NCBI GenBank assembly: GCA_016177875.1
Contig: JACOUL010000017.1
Location: 91,679 to 155,678 of the forward strand
Length of the DNA: 64,000 bases
DNA from: Burkholderiales bacterium
Lineage (GTDB): Bacteria; Pseudomonadota; Gammaproteobacteria; Burkholderiales; Burkholderiaceae_D
Direction: 5' to 3'
Both the position numbers and the translations under genes were made by a program. Below the pieces are notes generated by a model. The model was not told the origin of the DNA and did not search any database. It saw only the letters and a program-made list of their open reading frames with translations. Shown piece by piece: positions 59,644 to 64,000 of the stretch. Within the stretch, counting starts at the first letter, position 1. Each line of letters begins with the position of its first letter.

Positions 59644-59678
59644 AAAAAAGGCAGCGCCTCTTGTGAAGACGCTGCCTT
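59644..59678 (-). terminator. terminator after the S8 peptidase gene
   Basis: On the minus strand AAGGCAGCG/CGCTGCCTT (9-bp stem, 13-base loop) followed by TTTTG. It separates the protease gene from fbpA. Confidence 0.8.
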
Positions 59679-59699
59679 GGCGATGAAGCGACTGACGAA

Positions 59700-61334
59700 T
59701 TACGGACAGGTGCCGATCACGTAGTAATTGGTTCCGGTTTTCTTCAGCGTGGTGCTGTAGAAGGTATTGTTAAAGCCCATCTTCTGATTAGAACCTTTGG
59801 CATATGCATAGCCGAAACTGCTATACGCACGGCCGGCCAGCACGTGGCTGTAATTGCTCGAGGTGTAGCAAGTCGCCGCCAATGTCGTGGTGGTCGTCGT
59901 TGAAGTGGTAGTGGATGACGACGTACTGGAACTCGTCGACGTGCTAGTGCCCAAGATCGGCGTGAGCAACCGGTTGAGGGCGGCTTGCACCTGGATGCGC
60001 GGCTTGACGATCGAATTGCGCGAATCGGTAATGGATACGCCCGTGCCAACCAACGCATCGCGGATATCCGTCACGGTTGCCGTGGTCTTTTTCGATTTCA
60101 GCGCCGCCCACGTGCCGGTCACATGCGGCGTCGCCATCGAAGTGCCGTTAAAGGCAGCGAAACCGCCGCCCGGCACAGAAGAATTAATGCCGGAACCGGG
60201 CGCCAACAAGGTCAAGAAATTCGCGCTGTTGGAATAAGATGCGACGACATCGGACTTGGTCGTCGCGCCGACGCTAATCGCGCTGGAAATACAGGCCGGC
60301 GAGGAAAGCGAATTGGTTTTGCTTTCGTTGCCGGAGGAGACGATCGAAGCGATGCCCACGGCACGCAAGTTGTCGATGGGCCGCTTCATCGCATCGCTAT
60401 CGCAATTGCTAGTGTAAGCCCCGCCGCCCAAGCTCATGTTGACCGCAGCGATGGAAAAGTTACTGCGTTGGCTATAGACATATTCCAAACCCTTGATGAT
60501 GTCCGAGGTATAAGCGGACAAGCAAGGCGGAGAAGCGCAACCGGAGTAAAGCGACGAAAATACTTGGACGGCAATGATCTTCGCGTCCTTCGCAACACCC
60601 GAAAAATTCGGACCGGCACCGGCCGCAATACCGGCTACGTGCGTTCCATGCTCGCAGCCGGCGATCGAACAATTTTTCCCGGCGCCCGCGCCGGTTTGCG
60701 ACGTGCTGCCGTTCGGGCATACCGATTTGGCGCTAAAGCTGCTGGTGGAATAACAAGCTTCGGCAACCACTTTACCGGCCAAGAAAGGATGCGAAGAATC
60801 GACGCCGCTGTCGATGATCGCAACAACCTGACCGGCGCCGGTTGCGCCTGCCGTCCATGCATTATCGGCGAGGATCAGCGGCACGCTTTGCGCCAAACTC
60901 GGCTTCAACAATGCATCTTCCTGAATGCTGAGTACATCCGGCGATTGGCTTAATAAGTGAGCCAGCGCAGAGTTGCCGGCTTCCACCACGACGAAAGGCA
61001 AGGTATCGAATTGCTTGTGTCCGACGCCGCCGAATTTGGCAAGGCGCTTCAAGAATGCATCCTGGACCGCGAACAAACTCTTACGCTGGGTAAGAATCTG
61101 GTTGAAATTGAGCGCATGCTCAGGCTGCGCCGACGCCTTCAGCGTCACAATCAAGCGCACACTGCCGTTTTGCTGCACTTGACTCTGCAAGTAATTTTTT
61201 ACCGCCAGCCCCAAAGGAGTCTGCAATTGATCCAGTGGCAAAGCCGGCATCGGCGGAGCAGCATACGCAGCCTGCGCGAAACAAAGCGCGGCCAGCATTG
61301 AAAAAACGTGTTTCGCGAATCTCCTGTAACTCAT
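59700..61334 (-). CDS. secreted S8-family (subtilisin-like) serine protease
   Basis: 544 residues. The signal peptide is cut near AAYAAP (about 26). A propeptide/inhibitor I9-like region (about 50-145) follows, then the catalytic domain (about 160-455) with Asp in VAIIDSGVDSSHP, His in CEHGTHVAGIAAG and Ser in FNGTSMATPHVTG. A Ser/Thr-only linker of about 25 residues (460-485) leads to a C-terminal module from ATCYTSSNYSHV to NYYVIGTCP, with two Cys that could pair. Similar short modules cap some secreted hydrolases, from memory. It is probably exported by Sec and then by type II secretion. Confidence 0.93.
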   Translation of the reverse strand: MSYRRFAKHVFSMLAALCFAQAAYAAPPMPALPLDQLQTPLGLAVKNYLQSQVQQNGSVRLIVTLKASAQPEHALNFNQILTQRKSLFAVQDAFLKRLAKFGGVGHKQFDTLPFVVVEAGNSALAHLLSQSPDVLSIQEDALLKPSLAQSVPLILADNAWTAGATGAGQVVAIIDSGVDSSHPFLAGKVVAEACYSTSSFSAKSVCPNGSTSQTGAGAGKNCSIAGCEHGTHVAGIAAGAGPNFSGVAKDAKIIAVQVFSSLYSGCASPPCLSAYTSDIIKGLEYVYSQRSNFSIAAVNMSLGGGAYTSNCDSDAMKRPIDNLRAVGIASIVSSGNESKTNSLSSPACISSAISVGATTKSDVVASYSNSANFLTLLAPGSGINSSVPGGGFAAFNGTSMATPHVTGTWAALKSKKTTATVTDIRDALVGTGVSITDSRNSIVKPRIQVQAALNRLLTPILGTSTSTSSSTSSSTTTSTTTTTTLAATCYTSSNYSHVLAGRAYSSFGYAYAKGSNQKMGFNNTFYSTTLKKTGTNYYVIGTCP

Positions 61335-61510
61335 TGTTTTTCCTTTGGAATAAATAGAAAACGCCCAGCGCGGGCGTCGACCACAAAGTTGTCATCTATT
61401 GCGGCGCCAATTGTAATATATGCAACAAAGATGACAAAGTGCTATTCCGAAAAAATCCGTCGAATCTAGCCATTCGGCCAGTAAATATGGGGAAAAGAAG
61501 GAAGGAAAAT

Positions 61511-61872
61511 GAAGCAAGCCGATAGGCCGGATTCTGTTACGGCCAACGAGTTGCCTCGCCGGCTATGACAGCCATTCCTCTAGGCCGTGGATTGCTCCAC
61601 GGCTCAAGCTCCCTACCCGCACGCTCCGCGAGCAGCATCAATGCGTGCCTATTTGGGATTGCTCCGGATGGAGGTTGCCGCGTTTCACCCTTTACGACCG
61701 AAATCGCAAAGACTCGTCTCTGTGGCCCTATTCCTCGCCTTATACCGAAGCTGACTGCGCTTGCGGCTTTCGGCGGACGGCCATTAACCGTCATCCCGCT
61801 CTATGGAGTCCGGACCTTCCTCCCGCCGGCACGCAATAATGCATGCCGGCCAGCGGCTGTCTGGCTTGCTTC
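61511..61872 (-). ncRNA. rnpB: RNase P RNA (M1 RNA), class A
   Basis: About 362 nt on the minus strand. The 5' end GAAGCAAGCCAGACAGCC pairs with the 3' end CGGCTTGCTTC (P1). The universally conserved block GGAGGAAGGTCCGGACTCC follows, then AGAGCGGG, and the terminal ACAGAATCCGGCCTATCGGC. This fits class A RNase P RNA, which matures tRNA 5' ends. Apparent ORFs across it on both strands are spurious. Confidence 0.95.
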
Positions 61873-61879
61873 AGGCGTC

Positions 61880-61885
61880 ATTGTA
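61880..61885 (-). promoter_or_regulatory. -10 of the rnpB promoter
   Basis: TACAAT on the minus strand, 7 bases before the predicted first base of RNase P RNA. The -35 is weak. Confidence 0.6.
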
Positions 61886-61992
61886 GCCGGTATCGTGTTC
61901 TCGAAAATAGTCGATTTGCCGAGCGCTTTTTTAATTGGAGGGTTCGCACCGGTCAACGCAAGCTCAAGTACTAGACATCTAGCGCCCTATGC

Positions 61993-62010
61993 TGTACAGC
62001 ATAACGTACA
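61993..62010 (+). promoter_or_regulatory. YefM-type operator
   Basis: The palindrome GCTGTACAGC with a TGTACA core at 61993-61998, and a second half-like core CGTACA at 62005-62010, 12 bp away. Paired cores at 12 bp resemble the known yefM-yoeB operator. The site is 16 bases upstream of the antitoxin start, although the genes have decayed. Confidence 0.65.
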
Positions 62011-62025
62011 TCTCAGGAGCCAGCC

Positions 62026-62317
62026 ATGGACGCCATTACCTACACCACTGTTCGTGCAAACCTCGCCAGCGCAATGGATCGGGTTTGTAATGACCACGAA
62101 GCCTTGATTATTACCCGCAACGGCGAACAGTCCGTTGTGATGCTTTCGCTCGAAGACTACAAGGCAACGCGATCCTTTCAACGGCGTGGGCAAACCAGAG
62201 GCGTTGAAGCATGCGCTATCGGGCTTTTGGTCACGACGGATCACTGATGAGCATCGCATGGTGTATCGCGTTGTGAATAATGCGCTCGGAATTGTGCAGT
62301 TCCGGTTCCGCTACTGA
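62026..62317 (+). pseudogene. fused relic of a YefM-YoeB toxin-antitoxin pair
   Basis: The first 47 codons are the N-terminal part of a YefM/Phd antitoxin (MDAITYTTVRANLASAMDRV, then NGEQSVVMLSLEDYKA). At about 62168 the sequence switches, in another frame, to the last 48 codons of a YoeB toxin (from 62171: DPFNGVGKPEALKHALSGFW, SRRITDEHRMVYRV, ending FRFRY). About 36 residues of each protein are gone, roughly 200 bases in all. The toxin part keeps the Glu and Arg equivalent to E. coli E46 and R65, but the near-terminal catalytic His reads Arg. No intact toxin can be made. A frameshifted 73-residue product is the only complete ORF. Confidence 0.85.
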
Positions 62318-62385
62318 TCCGAGACGCCCAACGTCCGGCTATCCGGACCAACGGCTTCATCGTTGATTCCGAGTTGAGCGGCAAG

Positions 62386-62610
62386 TTAAACAGTTTGAGG
62401 CCAATTGATTTTCACTTTCCGGCTATTGGCAATACAGTCGCGCAGATAAAGGTTAATGAGACTCTGATACGGCACGCCCGCCTCATCGGCCATTCCCTTG
62501 AAATATTCGACAACATCTTCTGACAGCCGCATCGTGACGGGCTTCTTCAGCTTGGATGCGTATGGATTCTTGCGGGACTTCAGTTTGGAGAGATCGTATT
62601 CAGCTTTCAT
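62386..62610 (-). CDS. brnA: BrnA-like antitoxin
   Basis: 74 residues. The C-terminal part has the ribbon-helix-helix pattern: KKPVTMRLSEDVVEYFKGMA, then GVPYQSLINLYLRDCI. BrnA proteins neutralise BrnT and repress the operon. It follows brnT with a four-base overlap, in the usual toxin-first order. The N terminus (EYDLSKLKSRKNPYA) matches the family motif DFSKAKRNPYA in type. Confidence 0.9.
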   Translation of the reverse strand: MKAEYDLSKLKSRKNPYASKLKKPVTMRLSEDVVEYFKGMADEAGVPYQSLINLYLRDCIANSRKVKINWPQTV

Positions 62611-62894
62611 TTATGTGCACCTCGATAAAACGCGCTTTCACGCTTGGTTGCCTTGCGTGCCGAGATGATGCGAATAACCGCACCGTGATCCCGTTCGCAA
62701 TGGCAGACGATGAGCAGCCTTGCCCCCGAACTCATACCAAGCATCAAGAAGCGTTCTTCGTCGGAGGAGTGATCTTCATCGAAAAACTGAATGCCAAACT
62801 CGTCGAAGAATATCGACTTGGCTTCCTCAAAAGAAACTTGATGCTTTTTGAAATTTGCAACGGCTTTGGGCTCATCCCATTCGAATTTAATCAT
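62607..62894 (-). CDS. brnT: BrnT-like ribonuclease toxin
   Basis: 95 residues with the BrnT signature: FEWDEPKAVANFKKHQVSFEEA at the N terminus, EERFLMLGMS in the middle, and the C-terminal VIRIISARKATKRES. These are RelE-like-fold RNases that block translation. The canonical start is the ATG at 62894. The promoter -10 lies only six bases upstream, so the mRNA may have no leader. Confidence 0.92.
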   Translation of the reverse strand: MIKFEWDEPKAVANFKKHQVSFEEAKSIFFDEFGIQFFDEDHSSDEERFLMLGMSSGARLLIVCHCERDHGAVIRIISARKATKRESAFYRGAHK

Positions 62895-62900
62895 ACATAC

Positions 62901-62928
62901 ATTGTATTTACAATTTATGGCATGTCAA
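62901..62928 (-). promoter_or_regulatory. promoter and palindromic operator of brnTA
   Basis: On the minus strand TTGACA (62928-62923), a 16-base spacer, then TACAAT (62906-62901). The perfect palindrome ATTGTATTTACAAT (62901-62914) overlaps the -10 and is a likely BrnA binding site. Confidence 0.8.
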
Positions 62929-62997
62929 GTGGGGAACCGTGTGCCTGTTTAACGCCGAATTGAGAGGCGCATATCTCCGTCCGTTTCGAATGAAAAG

Positions 62998-63297
62998 TTA
63001 AAGTGGGGCCTGAGCAATATCAGCGTGCAGCTTTAGTCCCAGCGCACGAACCACTTTCAAAATCGTAGAAAATTCCGGATTCCCCTCGGGCGACAGCGCC
63101 TTATACAAACTTTCACGGCCGAGACCGGTTTCACGTGCGATTTGTGTCATCCCTTTAGCTCGCGCAATATCACCCAACGCTGCCGTTATCAACGCAGGGT
63201 CGCCATCATCAAGTGCTGCCTCCAAATATGCAGCCATATCCTCATCCGTTTCAAGATGTTCCGCCGCATCCCATGGGCTGGTTTTAGTCTTTGCCAT
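62998..63297 (-). CDS. HigA-like addiction-module antidote protein
   Basis: 99 residues. The C-terminal half is a helix-turn-helix (DIARAKGMTQIARETGLGRESLYKALSPEG, with NPEFSTILKVVRALGLKL following). This is typical of the putative addiction module antidote family. The N-terminal WDAAEHLETDEDMAAYLEAAL likely contacts the toxin. A clear RBS (AGGAG) precedes the ATG. It follows the toxin gene by nine bases, the toxin-first HigBA order. Confidence 0.9.
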   Translation of the reverse strand: MAKTKTSPWDAAEHLETDEDMAAYLEAALDDGDPALITAALGDIARAKGMTQIARETGLGRESLYKALSPEGNPEFSTILKVVRALGLKLHADIAQAPL

Positions 63298-63306
63298 AAC
63301 AAACTC

Positions 63307-63597
63307 CTAAATATTACGCGCCAATTCAAGCGCGACTTTGATATCTCGGTCCTGCGTACTTTTATCACCACCGGCAAGCAGAACAACAAGCTGTGTACCC
63401 CGCTGCAGAAAATAAACTCTGTAACCAGGACCGTAATCGATTCGAAGTTCCGAAACACCCTCACCTACCGGCTTTACGTCTCCCGGATTCCCAAGCGATA
63501 AGCGACGGATACGGACATCAATACGCGCTCGCGCTTGACGGTCACGCAAACCACCATACCAATGCGCATATTCTTCGGTCTTGCGAATTTCTATCAT
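63307..63597 (-). CDS. RelE/ParE-superfamily (HigB-like) addiction-module toxin
   Basis: 96 residues from the ATG at 63597. It has IEIRKTEEYAHWYGGLRDRQARARI, then RIRRLSLGNPGDVKPVGEGVSELRIDYGPGYRVYFL and VVLLAGGDKSTQDRDIKVALEL, the phage-derived Gp49-like/HigB group. An mRNA-cleaving toxin is expected. The -10 lies six bases before the ATG, so the mRNA may be leaderless; an ATG 10 codons upstream would lie at the -10 itself. Confidence 0.9.
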   Translation of the reverse strand: MIEIRKTEEYAHWYGGLRDRQARARIDVRIRRLSLGNPGDVKPVGEGVSELRIDYGPGYRVYFLQRGTQLVVLLAGGDKSTQDRDIKVALELARNI

Positions 63598-63603
63598 GAA
63601 TAG

Positions 63604-63632
63604 AGTGTATCCCATGAAATACAACATGACAA
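63604..63632 (-). promoter_or_regulatory. promoter of the HigBA-like pair
   Basis: On the minus strand TTGTCA (63632-63627), a 17-base spacer, then TACACT (63609-63604). Transcription would start at or within a base of the toxin ATG. Confidence 0.7.
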
Positions 63633-63943
63633 GGAGCGACTATAGCGCTGAGCAACAGGGATGACCACCAAATTTTGCCAAGGAAAAAGTGAAAAGTGGC
63701 GCTAACTGGCATCGCGACGCAGTGTCCACATTGAGGGATAAATTAAAGATCATTTTATCCCCGAAGACCTCGCCAAATCAGTTTTATCAAACGCCACAAA
63801 AGTAGATTGGTTCCGGCAACCGCAATGATCGCATTTGGTATAGGCGGCTCGGTGTTGACCGAATAAAAGGGACTTCCCCACTCGGTACGGCATCAACGTG
63901 CCAAGATTGAGTTTCGAGAACAATCTGAATGAGGGAGGAAGTC
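63633..63943. other. intergenic region, no gene recognised
   Basis: About 310 bases. One short plus-strand frame (63752-63832) translates to DHFIPEDLAKSVLSNATKVD then WFRQPQ and a stop. It looks protein-like and might be a relic of a transposase N terminus, but this is weak. Nothing else is recognisable. Confidence 0.3.
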
Positions 63944-64000
63944 ATGAATAAGCGTACCGCAGATCGTGCAGAAATGGCAACTGTCGCCCGTGCCGGGTTG
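63944..64000 (+). CDS. start of an unidentified gene, cut by the window end
   Basis: An ATG with a very strong RBS (GAGGGAGGAA, then GTC) opens a frame that continues to the end of the window (19 codons, MNKRTADRAEMATVARAGL). The strong RBS makes it likely to be a real gene. Too little is visible to assign a family. Confidence 0.6.
   Translation, partial: MNKRTADRAEMATVARAGL

Noticed and set aside
61565..62107. ORFs on both strands across 61.5-62.1 kb
   Set aside because: They lie within rnpB, whose conserved RNA blocks and P1 pairing are clear.

Overview
The window looks like chromosome of a betaproteobacterium of the order Burkholderiales, most likely family Oxalobacteraceae (Herminiimonas/Collimonas-like). 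This is inferred from protein character and gene order (pilS-pilR beside ffh; rplU-rpmA-obgE-proB; pilB-pilC-pilD-coaE-zapD-yacG; a peroxiredoxin between ftsZ and lpxC), not from a database search. Nearly all of it is tightly packed housekeeping DNA; the last 2 kb are accessory.

Layout. 1-2.3 kb: end of a PfkB sugar kinase, a small exported protein, DUF167 and YggT proteins, and a Lys/Ala-repeat histone-like protein. 2.6-7.2 kb: class Ia ribonucleotide reductase nrdA-nrdB with a paired NrdR-box promoter and tandem terminators. 7.2-12.1 kb: ampD, the pilS/pilR two-component system, and a heme-handling membrane protein. 12.2-14.3 kb: ffh and an H1-like/SWIB protein. 14.3-21.1 kb: lytic transglycosylase, proS, rppH, a CNP1-like protein, proB, obgE, rpmA, rplU. 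21.2-29.4 kb: ispB, tRNA-Pro(CGG), a CorB-like protein, type IV pilus genes pilBCD, coaE, zapD, yacG. 29.3-36.4 kb: Nudix hydrolase, DUF815 ATPase, argJ, secA, an M23 peptidase and a DUF721 protein. 36.4-55.4 kb: the division and cell-wall (dcw) cluster on the minus strand, mraZ-rsmH-ftsL-ftsI-murE-murF-mraY-murD-ftsW-murG-murC-ddl-ftsQ-ftsA-ftsZ, then peroxiredoxin and lpxC. 55.6-59.6 kb: a Fur-box-flanked ferric iron ABC importer (fbpC, fbpB, fbpA). 59.7-61.9 kb: a secreted subtilisin-like protease and the RNase P RNA gene. 62-64 kb: a decayed yefM-yoeB pair, brnT-brnA, a second toxin-antitoxin pair, and the start of an unidentified gene.

How the genes work together. The dcw cluster takes UDP-MurNAc from MurC through MurD, MurE and MurF to MraY and MurG, with Ddl supplying D-Ala-D-Ala, FtsW/FtsI polymerising septal wall, and FtsQ/L/A/Z building the division ring. 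AmpD, the lytic transglycosylase and the M23 peptidase recycle or remodel that wall. Most dcw genes are coupled through ATGA/GTGA overlaps. A canonical promoter overlaps a four-repeat MraZ operator. Regulatory sites supported by sequence include NrdR boxes, the MraZ operator, two Fur boxes, a YefM operator and a BrnA-type operator.

The observations most worth checking are: a frame-disrupting deletion in rsmH; a 101-bp insertion with a 17-bp duplication between ftsW and murG that creates a 34-codon coupled ORF; a 41-bp palindromic repeat present four times with compensatory stem changes; a fused yefM/yoeB relic that keeps its operator; and two toxin-antitoxin promoters placed so that the toxin mRNAs should be leaderless. 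I did not find a clearly new multi-gene system.
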